From: PWHG01 sp964406935
GTDB lineage: Bacteria; Patescibacteriota; Patescibacteriia; Patescibacteriales; UBA12465
Length of the DNA stretch: 11,266 bases
Direction: 5' to 3'
Assembly: GCA_964406935.1 (NCBI GenBank)
Contig: CAYOTM010000022.1
Location: 1 to 11,266 of the forward strand
Made by a program: the position numbers and the translations under genes. Each line of letters begins with the position of its first letter. Positions within the stretch are counted from its first letter, which is position 1. Shown one piece after another: positions 1-5,569 of the stretch. The notes under the pieces are model-generated. The model had not been told where the DNA came from, made no database searches, and worked only from the letters and a program-made list of their open reading frames with translations.

Positions 1-230
1 TGAAGTTAATTTTTCTATTAATGAGGATGATTTCGCTTCTCCCTGTGGAATAATTTTGGAAGAAATATTTATTTTTTTCCAAAGTATCTGTTTGGGGGTA
101 GTTATACTCCTGGTACCAGATGAACTGCTGGGCTTTAAGAATAACCCAAAACCAATTCCTTTGTTTGTTAATAATTTTTTACCCGTTGCTATGAGTAATA
201 ATATTATTAACCAACAATTAAGGAGAAAAA
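1..230. other. Left edge, no confident gene
   Basis: Two overlapping frames stay open to the window edge. A plus-strand frame runs from base 2 to 328. A minus-strand frame of 82 codons runs from a possible TTG at 246 down to base 1, with a hydrophobic N-terminal stretch followed by a Ser/Lys-rich region. Both overlap the well-supported start of the gene at 231, and neither shows a ribosome binding site or recognisable motif. The minus frame looks slightly more protein-like in composition, so this could be the start of a secreted protein reading off the edge, but I cannot support it. Confidence 0.2.
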
Positions 231-1243
231 ATGAAAAAAATAGCAATCATCATTGCTTCATTTTTTTGGGTCAATATTCTTTTCGCCCAAAAGGTAAATT
301 TGGAAACCAGCGCTTTAGTGGATACTAACAGTTATCAGATCAACACTCAGAGAGTTGAGATTATCGGCAACTCATTTGGTCTGAAATACGACTATCAAGA
401 AAATTCTCCAGACGTTCTTAGTCTGGTTCTGCCAAAGATTGTTGCTGACTCTTTGTACAATATTGGCATTGCTCTTCTGATGACCGGTGACGATTTTGAA
501 AATAATTCCTATGTAGTTGATCTATTTGGGAGTTATAAAATCGGAAAACTGACCACTTCACTTGAGCTTGGTCGTATACTGAATAGGAATTCCATTCTCA
601 ATGATTTTGGGGGCGGAAGATTGGCTCATGATAAGTTTACGATTGAAGNNNNNNNNNNGAAGCTTACATAATGACGAATCGTCTATTTTCGGACAATAAA
701 GATGATTCTTATTATGCTTGGATGGCTTATCATCCTGAAAATTTTTTTGCTTCGATTGGAATATCAAATAAGCAGTATTGGTTTCTAGGGGGAACTAAGA
801 ATTTAAATAATTTTGGGAATTTCGTTTTATTTAACTATAATCCCCAAAATGGTAATTTCTGGTTTCTTAATCAAGCTGGTTTTGGCAAAATTGATCAAGG
901 ATTTTTTAACCAAAATCTTTACACTTTTGCCATGAACTATTTGATTATCCCCGCTTTTCATTTTCAGCATTTCTCTCCTGTCGCAACCAAAGGGACCTAC
1001 TCCTTAAAAATCAATGGTCGTAGGACCAATGGGGTTCATAATTATGAACTAGCAATGGGAAAAGATGTTGGCTTCGTAAAAATGGCCGTTGGCATCAATA
1101 CTGAGTATATTGATAACTTAAGGTTAGCCCCCAGCCTAGAAGTCTATAAAGATTTTAGGTTGGAAGCTATCAAAATAATAACCGAATTGCGCTATGATTT
1201 CTTATATCAGAATCTTAGCGTATATCTAATTGTTCGCTATTAA
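231..1243 (+). CDS. Secreted beta-strand-rich protein, outer-membrane-protein-like; interrupted by assembly gap
   Basis: I do not recognise the family. The start is set by an SD AAGGAG at 220-225, five bases before the ATG, and by a textbook signal peptide (MKKIA, hydrophobic core, predicted cut after LFA, around residue 19). The rest is rich in alternating polar/aromatic residues (GSYKIGKLTTSLELGR, ELRYDFLYQNLSVYLIVRY) and ends in Tyr, as many outer-membrane beta-barrels do. The 10-N gap at 649-658 falls inside the gene: upstream sequence is in one frame and downstream sequence, from 659 to the TAA at 1241-1243, is open in another, so the true gap length is not 10 and both parts are best read as one protein of about 337 residues. 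The barrel assignment is inference. The 3' half is contiguous with metK, without a gap. Confidence 0.7.
649..658. other. Assembly gap (10 N)
   Basis: Ten N inside the secreted-protein gene. The reading frame changes across it, so 10 is a placeholder rather than a measured length. Confidence 0.95.
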
Positions 1244-1287
1244 AACTTTTGAGCCGTAACACTTGTTGTTTTTTATTCATTTAATAT

Positions 1288-1317
1288 TTGATTTTATTTA
1301 TTAAAATCTGGTATACT
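1288..1317 (+). promoter_or_regulatory. Promoter of the metK unit
   Basis: TTGATT (1288-1293), 18 bp, TATACT (1312-1317). The expected transcription start near 1324 lies just before the riboswitch. Confidence 0.65.
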
Positions 1318-1338
1318 AACTTTACAATTAAATATTAA

Positions 1339-1440
1339 TTATCCAGAGCGCAGCGAGGGAACTAGCCCGATGACCTGCCGGCAACCCCAAGGCAATCCGC
1401 TTGGAAGGTGCCAAGTCTAGCCCTAAGCGGGAAAGATAAA
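1339..1440 (+). ncRNA. SAM-I (S-box) riboswitch upstream of metK
   Basis: The conserved SAM-I core is visible in order: CAGAG and GAGGGA followed by GCCCGATGA (the P2 and kink-turn region), GGCAACC, the P3 hairpin CCAAG/CTTGG (1387-1391 with 1400-1404), AAGGTGCCAA, and the closing GAAAGATAA. P1 pairs TTATC (1339-1343) with GATAA (1435-1439). It is followed directly by a terminator, then metK, whose product makes the ligand. Known logic of the class: SAM binding stabilises P1 and lets the terminator form. Here GAAAGA at 1431-1436, partly in P1, can instead pair with TCTTTC at 1465-1470, the 5' arm of the terminator, giving a plausible antiterminator. This is therefore an OFF switch at the transcription level. 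Confidence 0.93.
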
Positions 1441-1463
1441 GGTCGATTTTTTATTTTTAAAAA

Positions 1464-1490
1464 CTCTTTCTCGCCGGAAAGAGCTTTTTT
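1464..1490 (+). terminator. Riboswitch-controlled intrinsic terminator
   Basis: CTCTTTC (1464-1470), loop TCGCCG, GAAAGAG (1477-1483), then C and six T. It lies between the SAM-I aptamer and the metK start and is the expression platform. Confidence 0.88.
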
Positions 1491-1509
1491 ATTATTAATT
1501 ATTAAATTT

Positions 1510-2523
1510 ATGAAACAAAAAAATCAAGTCAGCCATCAATCTCTTAATTTAAAAACCGCGGAAGCGGTAACTCCTCTTCATCCCGATAAAATTTGTGATC
1601 AAATTAGCGATGCCGTTTTAGATGCTTGCCTTAGGCGAGATCCCGCTAGTCGGGTAGCTATTGAAACTATGGGTGGTCATAATATAATTAGCTTAACTGG
1701 CGAATTAAGTACGCGAGCGCAAATTAATATTCCGACTATTGTTCGTCAAGTAGCAGGCAATAACTATGGTATTCAAATTAATATTGATGCCCAAAGTCCG
1801 GAAATCGCGCGGGGCGTTGATGATGGTGGGGCCGGTGATCAGGGAATTATGGTCGGCTATGCTTGTTTAGATAATGAGGCCTTTATTCCCCAAGAATTAT
1901 ATCTGGCCAAAAGTCTGGCTCAATATATTTTTTCTCAGCACGCCAGTGACGGCAAAGTGCAAATCACTTTAGAGGCCAATCAACTCGCAGTGATTGTCGC
2001 TAGCTTCTGTGGCTTATCGGCTGTTGAGATTTTGCAGTTAATCAATAGTTGGTTAGAATCAAAAATTACTCTTCCAGATTTAAAAATCTATGCCAATCCT
2101 GCTGGCGACTGGCAGCAAGGAGGATTTTTAGCTGATACTGGTCTAACTGGTCGAAAATTAGTTTGTGATAATTATGGCCCCCAAATACCAATTGGTGGTG
2201 GAGCGTTTTCTGGCAAAGACTATACCAAAGTTGATCGCTCAGCGGCTTACATGGCCAGAAAAATCGCCGTTGATTATTTAAAAAAATATCAGGCTAAAGA
2301 AGTCCTGATAAAATTAGCTTATGTGATTGGCGTCAAAGAGCCAGTGATGGCACTTGCCGAAATTACTAGTCAACAAGGAGAAAAAATATTAGATCCGGTT
2401 TACGGTTATGACTTAAGCCCAGAGGGAATAGCTGATTTTTTAGACTTAAGAAACATTAACTATCAAGCAGTTGCTGCCTGGGGGAGTTTTGGTCAAGGTT
2501 TTGTTTGGGATAAGCCAGCCTAA
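1510..2523 (+). CDS. metK: S-adenosylmethionine synthase (methionine adenosyltransferase), compact form
   Basis: Makes S-adenosylmethionine from methionine and ATP in the cytoplasm, supplying methyltransferases such as the one at 4958. Motifs: HPDK at 24-27 leading into CDQISDAVLDA, GAGDQGIMVGYA from 107, DGKVQ with Lys149 matching the catalytic Lys of the QVTF strand, DTGLTGRK at 209-216, and GGGAFSGKDYTKVDRS at 229-244 (phosphate and metal binding). At 337 residues it is about 45 shorter than the usual 380-390 enzyme; the shortening lies in loops, for example before GAGDQG. The frame is open upstream to a GTG at 1408, but that lies within the riboswitch, so the ATG at 1510 is chosen although no SD is seen. 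Regulated by the SAM-I riboswitch. Confidence 0.95.
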   Translation: MKQKNQVSHQSLNLKTAEAVTPLHPDKICDQISDAVLDACLRRDPASRVAIETMGGHNIISLTGELSTRAQINIPTIVRQVAGNNYGIQINIDAQSPEIARGVDDGGAGDQGIMVGYACLDNEAFIPQELYLAKSLAQYIFSQHASDGKVQITLEANQLAVIVASFCGLSAVEILQLINSWLESKITLPDLKIYANPAGDWQQGGFLADTGLTGRKLVCDNYGPQIPIGGGAFSGKDYTKVDRSAAYMARKIAVDYLKKYQAKEVLIKLAYVIGVKEPVMALAEITSQQGEKILDPVYGYDLSPEGIADFLDLRNINYQAVAAWGSFGQGFVWDKPA

Positions 2524-2541
2524 AAGAGTCGAGTGACTCTT
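2524..2541 (+). other. Perfect hairpin just after the metK stop
   Basis: AAGAGTC (2524-2530), loop GAGT, GACTCTT (2535-2541). There is no T tract, so it is more likely a 3'-end stabilising hairpin than a terminator. Confidence 0.5.
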
Positions 2542-2553
2542 ATCAATATAAAC

Positions 2554-2584
2554 AAAAAATCGAACCTGAAGGCTCGATTTTTTT
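2554..2584. terminator. Bidirectional terminator between metK and the minus-strand small gene
   Basis: AAAAAATCGA (2554-2563) pairs with TCGATTTTTT (2574-2583), with an inner CC/GG pair and loop TGAA. A and T tracts flank the stem, so it works in both directions: for metK and for the convergent gene ending at 2599. Confidence 0.88.
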
Positions 2585-2598
2585 AATTGAATATTTGT

Positions 2599-2799
2599 TT
2601 AATTTCTATTTTCCTGTGCTTCTTTAGCAGCCTTTCGAGCGGCTGCTTCTGTTGGATAAGAACTAACAAGTCCATTCGGGCTAAAAACCCTGATTTCATC
2701 TCTTGGAATATCTTTTGTATCATCTGTAGCGCTTTCATCTGTTTCATTCAATTTTTTTACTGTATCATCAGTAATAAATTTTTCATTTCCAAATCCCAT
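2599..2799 (-). CDS. Small hydrophilic hypothetical protein
   Basis: A 66-residue protein of no family I recognise. The first half is acidic and Thr/Asp-rich (FITDDTVKKLNETDESATDD). The second half has a short strand-like stretch (EIRVFSPNGLVSSYPT) followed by an Ala/Lys/Glu helix (EAAARKAAKEAQ). No signal peptide, membrane segment or Cys. The case for a real gene is contextual: a consensus promoter on the minus strand (2894-2922), a terminator just beyond its stop, and a sensible composition, whereas the overlapping plus-strand frame is Phe/Ile/Cys-rich and looks like a shadow. The start lacks an SD. A 32-bp palindrome lies in its expected 5' leader. It is divergent from the ClpP-like gene, so the two may be co-regulated. 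Confidence 0.68.
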   Translation of the reverse strand: MGFGNEKFITDDTVKKLNETDESATDDTKDIPRDEIRVFSPNGLVSSYPTEAAARKAAKEAQENRN

Positions 2800-2812
2800 A
2801 ATTTTGTGATTC

Positions 2813-2844
2813 TATTTATAAATTTATTAATAAATTTATAAATA
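2813..2844. repeat. 32-bp perfect AT palindrome
   Basis: The 16-bp arm beginning at 2813 (TATTTATAAATTTATT) is followed without spacer by its exact reverse complement, ending at 2844. It lies 14 bp upstream of the ATG of the minus-strand small gene, within its expected transcript, and about 25 bp from the -35 box of the ClpP-like gene. It could be an operator, a cruciform or a leader hairpin. Confidence 0.8.
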
Positions 2845-2869
2845 TAATATATAATTAATTAAATTACTA

Positions 2870-2898
2870 TTGACAAAAATCAATTACTTAGTTATTAT
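2870..2898 (+). promoter_or_regulatory. Promoter of the ClpP-like gene
   Basis: TTGACA (2870-2875), 17 bp, TATTAT (2893-2898). Expected start near 2905, giving a leader of about 90 nt that can form a CCAATA/TATTGG hairpin (2909-2928) and the SD hairpin. Confidence 0.72.
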
Positions 2899-2922
2899 AC
2901 TCTAATTGCCAATAAATGTCAA
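2894..2922 (-). promoter_or_regulatory. Promoter of the minus-strand small gene, consensus
   Basis: Read on the minus strand: TTGACA (2922-2917), 17 bp, TATAAT (2899-2894), a perfect sigma-70 consensus. Its -10 box overlaps the -10 box of the plus-strand promoter base for base except at the ends. Confidence 0.78.
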
Positions 2923-2973
2923 TATTGGTTTAGAATCAAAAAAATAGATTAATTTTTTATAACTTTTAAGTCA

Positions 2974-2989
2974 GGACCGAGGAGGGTCC
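2974..2989 (+). promoter_or_regulatory. Ribosome binding site held in a hairpin
   Basis: GGACC (2974-2978), loop GAGGAG, GGTCC (2985-2989). The SD GAGGAGG occupies the loop and the first bases of the 3' arm, and the ATG follows five bases later at 2995. The hairpin could present or limit the SD. Confidence 0.6.
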
Positions 2990-2994
2990 AGAAA

Positions 2995-3534
2995 ATGAAA
3001 GTACCTTTCAAAATAATTCCTGAGAGAACTTTACACCTTAATCTTGATTTTACAGAAAAAGATGCTGATAATTTAATCGGCAAGCTCTTTGATCTTAATC
3101 AAAGTAAGGGCGAAATATTTTTGCAAATAAACAGCTCAGGCGGTAATTTTCCAGGAGCGCAAAAAATTTATGACAATATTGTCATGAGCCCTAATTCAGT
3201 GATTGGCCTGGTCGTTGGTGATTGTTTTTCTGGAGCAACTGTAATTCTTCAAGGCTGCTCAAAAAGATATGCGAGCAAAAATGCTCGATTACTCATTCAT
3301 CATGTTTCCTATCCAATTCGTTTCACTTTGTATCACAATGATACAATGAGAAAGTTATCTTCAATGATAAAAAAGGAGCTTGACCTGGTAAAGACAAGTG
3401 ATCAAATAATGGTTAACATTTTTGAGGAAAAATTGAAAATCCCCCTAGATCAAATTATTAAGATCATGGATAAAGCAAAAATGATGAGCCCGGAAGAAGC
3501 TTTGGAAATTGGGCTAATTGATCAAATTGTGTAA
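2995..3534 (+). CDS. ClpP-like serine protease family protein (S14/crotonase fold), atypical active site
   Basis: 179 residues, close to a mature ClpP. The fold landmarks are present: INSSGG at 45-50 (INSPGG in ClpP), VVGDCFSGATVILQGCSKRYA with Ser79 in the place of the catalytic Ser, NARLLIHH with His102 as the catalytic His, and MMSPEEALEIGLIDQIV at the C-terminus. Aligning that last motif with DRFLSAPEAVEYGLVD of E. coli ClpP places Ala161 where the catalytic Asp should be; the nearest Asp is 159. The nucleophile stretch is also two residues shorter than in ClpP. This is a divergent ClpP/ClpP-like protease or a non-canonical homologue, not a safe clpP. No Clp ATPase gene is in view. It is expressed alone, from its own promoter, strong SD and terminator. 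Confidence 0.8.
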   Translation: MKVPFKIIPERTLHLNLDFTEKDADNLIGKLFDLNQSKGEIFLQINSSGGNFPGAQKIYDNIVMSPNSVIGLVVGDCFSGATVILQGCSKRYASKNARLLIHHVSYPIRFTLYHNDTMRKLSSMIKKELDLVKTSDQIMVNIFEEKLKIPLDQIIKIMDKAKMMSPEEALEIGLIDQIV

Positions 3535-3540
3535 ACAAAT

Positions 3541-3572
3541 ACTCCCCTTAATTTTAATAGGGGAGTTTTTTT
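3541..3572 (+). terminator. Terminator of the ClpP-like gene
   Basis: ACTCCCCT (3541-3548), 10-nt loop, AGGGGAGT (3559-3566), then a run of T. Confidence 0.92.
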
Positions 3573-3575
3573 AAA

Positions 3576-3604
3576 TTGCCGTTTACTCTAATTTATTATA
3601 TAAT
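3576..3604 (+). promoter_or_regulatory. Promoter of the 3658 gene
   Basis: TTGCCG (3576-3581), 17 bp, TATAAT (3599-3604), directly behind the preceding terminator. Confidence 0.7.
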
Positions 3605-3657
3605 TAAAGTAGCCCCTTTTCAGGTGATATTTAATTAATCATTAAATAAATAATCAA

Positions 3658-4083
3658 ATGGATCGCGAAGACGCCAAAGAGGCTTTTGATAAAATAATTA
3701 TTTTGCTCTGCTCCTTCATTATTGTTGCAGCCGTTGTCTTTTTTTCTATTTATCGAATCTCTATTCCCAAGTCCACTAAATTTGAATGCACTGGCCAATT
3801 GTCAGGCAATTTTGAGATTCCCACCAACACCGTTTATATTAATGTTATTGAATATAAATGGTGGGTCAAACCAGTGAAAGCCTCTGACGGTCAGCTATCT
3901 TTAGAAATCATTAACCAGCCAGTTGTTTTATATCATAAAATTAAAAAAGCCGGCATTAATCTTTATATCTATCGTAATAATCGGTTGAGTGGGAGTTTAT
4001 TATTAATTAATAAAAATTTAAATTTAAATATTAATAACTTAGATTATTTTGAAGGGGTGTGTGCGCCCGTCAAGGCTGATTAA
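3658..4083 (+). CDS. Membrane-anchored hypothetical protein
   Basis: 141 residues, family not recognised. A charged N-terminus (MDREDAKEAFDK) precedes one transmembrane helix at about 13-34, then about 105 residues of predicted strands with regularly spaced hydrophobics (LSLEIINQPVVLYHKI, INLYIYRNN, GSLLLI), suggesting a small beta domain outside the membrane. Cys44 and Cys135 frame that domain and could form a disulfide. The anchor looks like an uncleaved signal anchor, since no clear cleavage site follows. It is alone between its own promoter (3576-3604) and terminator (4108-4130). No SD is seen before the ATG. A periplasm/pseudopilus-like or cell-surface role is possible, but the sequence gives no specific support. 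Confidence 0.85.
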   Translation: MDREDAKEAFDKIIILLCSFIIVAAVVFFSIYRISIPKSTKFECTGQLSGNFEIPTNTVYINVIEYKWWVKPVKASDGQLSLEIINQPVVLYHKIKKAGINLYIYRNNRLSGSLLLINKNLNLNINNLDYFEGVCAPVKAD

Positions 4084-4107
4084 TTGATCATTTAAATTAT
4101 TTTTAAT

Positions 4108-4130
4108 ACCGCGATTATTCGCGGTTTTTT
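4108..4130 (+). terminator. Terminator of the 3658 gene
   Basis: ACCGCG (4108-4113), loop ATTATT, CGCGGT (4120-4125), T run to 4130. Confidence 0.92.
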
Positions 4131-4140
4131 ATTATCCAAA

Positions 4141-4169
4141 TTGACATACGAGAAAAATAATTGTAAGAT
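4141..4169 (+). promoter_or_regulatory. Promoter of the 4224 gene
   Basis: TTGACA (4141-4146), 17 bp, TAAGAT (4164-4169). Confidence 0.7.
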
Positions 4170-4223
4170 ACATTATCATTGATCTTTTAATTTATTTATT
4201 AACCAAAAAAAGGAGGCAGAACG

Positions 4224-4629
4224 ATGTCAAAAATGAAAGCTCGGCAGCTAAAATTATCAAAAAAACTCCAAAATTTAACCCTGGAGAAAACTGATGATCA
4301 AATTGTCATTCGAGACAAAACTGGACCAATTACCCTAAATTTGCATTACGACGTTTGCGAATTTGGTTTCGCCCCTGGTGATTTTCTTCTTCCCACTCGG
4401 GAGTATAAAGAAGAGGGCCTAGGCATCGCCATTGGTGTCGGCAAAAAAAACGAAGCAAATGGTGATGGTCATGTTTTGTGGGTGCTTCATGAATTTGATG
4501 AGGCAATTAATTATTGGGGTGACAAGCGAGCCCGTGATTTCAAAAAAATGGGAAGACCCCGCTTCTTCTTCGCGGTCACCGGAGGANNNNNNNNNNATGG
4601 GATTTATGAGAATCCCCAAAGAAAATTAA
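4224..4629 (+). CDS. Hypothetical soluble protein, interrupted by assembly gap
   Basis: A strong SD AGGAGG (4211-4216) seven bases before the ATG fixes the start. 121 residues are readable before the gap: a basic N-terminus (MSKMKARQLKLSKKLQ), then a mixed region with LGIAIGVGKKN, GHVLWVLHEFDEAINYWGDKRARDFKKMG and RFFFAVTGG. No signal peptide or membrane helix; family not recognised. After the 10 N, the frame that continues directly would read through the terminator at 4639, whereas another frame gives GFMRIPKEN and a TAA at 4627-4629, ten bases before the terminator stem. I therefore take 4629 as the end and conclude that the gap is not truly 10 bases. Total length probably about 135 residues or more. 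Single-gene unit. Confidence 0.7.
4587..4596. other. Assembly gap (10 N)
   Basis: Ten N near the 3' end of the 4224 gene. The frame on the right does not match the frame on the left, so its real length differs from 10. Confidence 0.95.
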
Positions 4630-4634
4630 ATTTA

Positions 4635-4688
4635 AAAAGCCCTGACCAAAGGATCAGGGCTCTTTTTTTTGCTTGATAAATTTAAAAT
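4635..4688 (+). repeat. 54-bp direct repeat, copy 1
   Basis: Identical to 4863-4916. It holds a full bidirectional terminator, GCCCTGA (4639-4645) pairing with TCAGGGC (4654-4660) and followed by eight T, plus the TTGATA -35 box of the next promoter at 4673-4678. As a terminator it closes the 4224 gene. Confidence 0.93.
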
Positions 4689-4701
4689 AATTTATTATAA
4701 T
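4673..4701 (+). promoter_or_regulatory. Promoter of the small unit 4707-4898
   Basis: TTGATA (4673-4678), 17 bp, TATAAT (4696-4701). The -35 box is inside the 54-bp repeat; the -10 box is just outside it. Immediately after it, AGGCTA/TAGCCT (4706-4711 with 4716-4721) forms a hairpin at the likely 5' end of the RNA. Confidence 0.75.
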
Positions 4702-4754
4702 AAATAGGCTATTTATAGCCTGACGCTCTTTTTATCAACAAAAAAAGAAAAGAC

Positions 4755-4844
4755 ATGAAAACAACAGTCAACAGTCGAGCTGGCCCGATGCTTAATCAGG
4801 TATTTATCGAAAAAAAACATCGTCAGGATCGGAAAAAATGCTGA
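4755..4844 (+). CDS. Possible small basic peptide, or part of a small RNA
   Basis: A 29-residue frame starting MKTTVNSRAGPML and ending in a Lys/Arg-rich stretch (EKKHRQDRKKC). It lies between a good promoter (4673-4701) and a terminator (4867-4898), so a transcript of about 190 nt is well supported even if translation is not. No SD. Near the end is a run of six A (4833-4838); one extra A there would join the frame to MLKKKRK and a TAA at 4859-4861, making a basic peptide of about 36 residues that ends just before the terminator. That could be a sequence error, slippage or chance. The alternative is a small non-coding RNA with a 5' hairpin (4706-4721). Confidence 0.35.
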   Translation: MKTTVNSRAGPMLNQVFIEKKHRQDRKKC

Positions 4845-4862
4845 AAAAGAAGCGAAAGTAAC

Positions 4863-4916
4863 AAAAGCCCTGACCAAAGGATCAGGGCTCTTTTTTTTGC
4901 TTGATAAATTTAAAAT
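4863..4916 (+). repeat. 54-bp direct repeat, copy 2
   Basis: Exact copy of 4635-4688, 228 bp downstream, containing the terminator stem 4867-4888, its T tract and a TTGATA -35 box. It runs straight into the N gap, at the point where copy 1 continues into the spacer and TATAAT. Confidence 0.93.
4867..4898 (+). terminator. Terminator of the small unit
   Basis: GCCCTGA (4867-4873) pairs with TCAGGGC (4882-4888), followed by T and C and eight T to 4898. Confidence 0.9.
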
Positions 4917-4926
4917 NNNNNNNNNN
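4917..4926. other. Assembly gap (10 N) in the repeat region
   Basis: The gap begins inside repeat copy 2 and ends in what looks like the second half of a further terminator copy, so it may hide collapsed repeat units. Confidence 0.9.
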
Positions 4927-4939
4927 GGGCTCTTTTTTT
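4927..4939. terminator. Partial third copy of the terminator
   Basis: GGGCTCTTTTTTT matches the 3' arm and T tract of the two full copies, with the 5' arm lost in the gap. After it the sequence diverges. Since the hairpin has A and T tracts on both sides, it probably also terminates the minus-strand methyltransferase. Confidence 0.7.
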
Positions 4940-4957
4940 AAGATAATTATTAATCGT

Positions 4958-5548
4958 TTATTTCTTCTTTTCAAATATCATTAAATTATTACTAATCCAC
5001 CAGACCACCTCTTGTTTTTTCATCGCTTGGCGTAGCTGATTACTTAATTTTCGGCGATATCTAAAATTTTTCTTCTGGAATTTTTTAATCCAATAACTAT
5101 TTGGTTGTTCATTAATATGACCAATACTACGGGGGCCTTGTCCGGGGACAGCCGCTGTAAAAATAATTTTGTCAGCCGCCCCAATAATATTATCAACTAA
5201 TTTGTCGGCTTGACTGGCTGGTAAATGTTCAGCTACTTCCAAACATAGACATAAATCATATTTTTTAGGTAATTTTAGTTTTTTACTTAAATCAAAAATG
5301 AGAATTTTTTTCGGGTCAAAAATAAATTCGTCCTTAGCGGCTGGGGCGCCATCAATTCCCAGCAGATCCTTAACGCCTTGCTTTGCAAAGGCTTGTAAGT
5401 AAATACCGGCTCCACAACCCAAATCGATGACGCTACTGGGTTGATAATGTTCTAAAATAATTTTTACTACCGCTAGAGCAGAGTCCAGCTCGAGCTTAAT
5501 GGTGTTTTTAAAAAATTGCTTGTCGTAAATATTAGTTTCTATGGCCAT
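4958..5548 (-). CDS. Class I SAM-dependent methyltransferase
   Basis: A cytosolic methyltransferase with a Rossmann fold; the substrate is unknown. From the ATG at 5548 it has 196 residues: motif I SVIDLGCGAGIY (39-50) binds SAM, LLGIDGAP carries the acidic residue of strand 2, and DLCLCLEVAEHLP (98-110) is the motif after the third strand. The stretch TAAVPGQGPRSIGHINEQPN, followed by SYW (131-153), is typical of small methyltransferases associated with sugar or lipid chemistry, but that is a weak hint. The frame extends upstream to a TTG at 5623, but a minus-strand promoter at 5570-5598 and the terminator at 5628-5651 favour the ATG at 5548. No SD. It ends against the repeated bidirectional terminator. 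Confidence 0.9.
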   Translation of the reverse strand: MAIETNIYDKQFFKNTIKLELDSALAVVKIILEHYQPSSVIDLGCGAGIYLQAFAKQGVKDLLGIDGAPAAKDEFIFDPKKILIFDLSKKLKLPKKYDLCLCLEVAEHLPASQADKLVDNIIGAADKIIFTAAVPGQGPRSIGHINEQPNSYWIKKFQKKNFRYRRKLSNQLRQAMKKQEVVWWISNNLMIFEKKK

Positions 5549-5569
5549 AAATTTAGCTTTATTAATTAT

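Noticed and set aside
1408..1509. Upstream extension of metK to a GTG
   Set aside because: These codons are the riboswitch 3' part and the terminator; MetK homology begins after the ATG at 1510.
2587..2841. Plus-strand frame of 84 codons rich in Phe, Ile and Cys
   Set aside because: It is the shadow of the minus-strand small gene, which has a promoter and terminator; the plus frame has neither and runs through the palindrome.
3578..3589. 12-base GCCGTTTACTCT also found at 11137-11148
   Set aside because: A match of this length is expected by chance in a window of this size, and the contexts differ.
4635..4939. CRISPR array
   Set aside because: Only two full repeats 228 bp apart, each a terminator with a T tract, and no regular spacers or cas genes.
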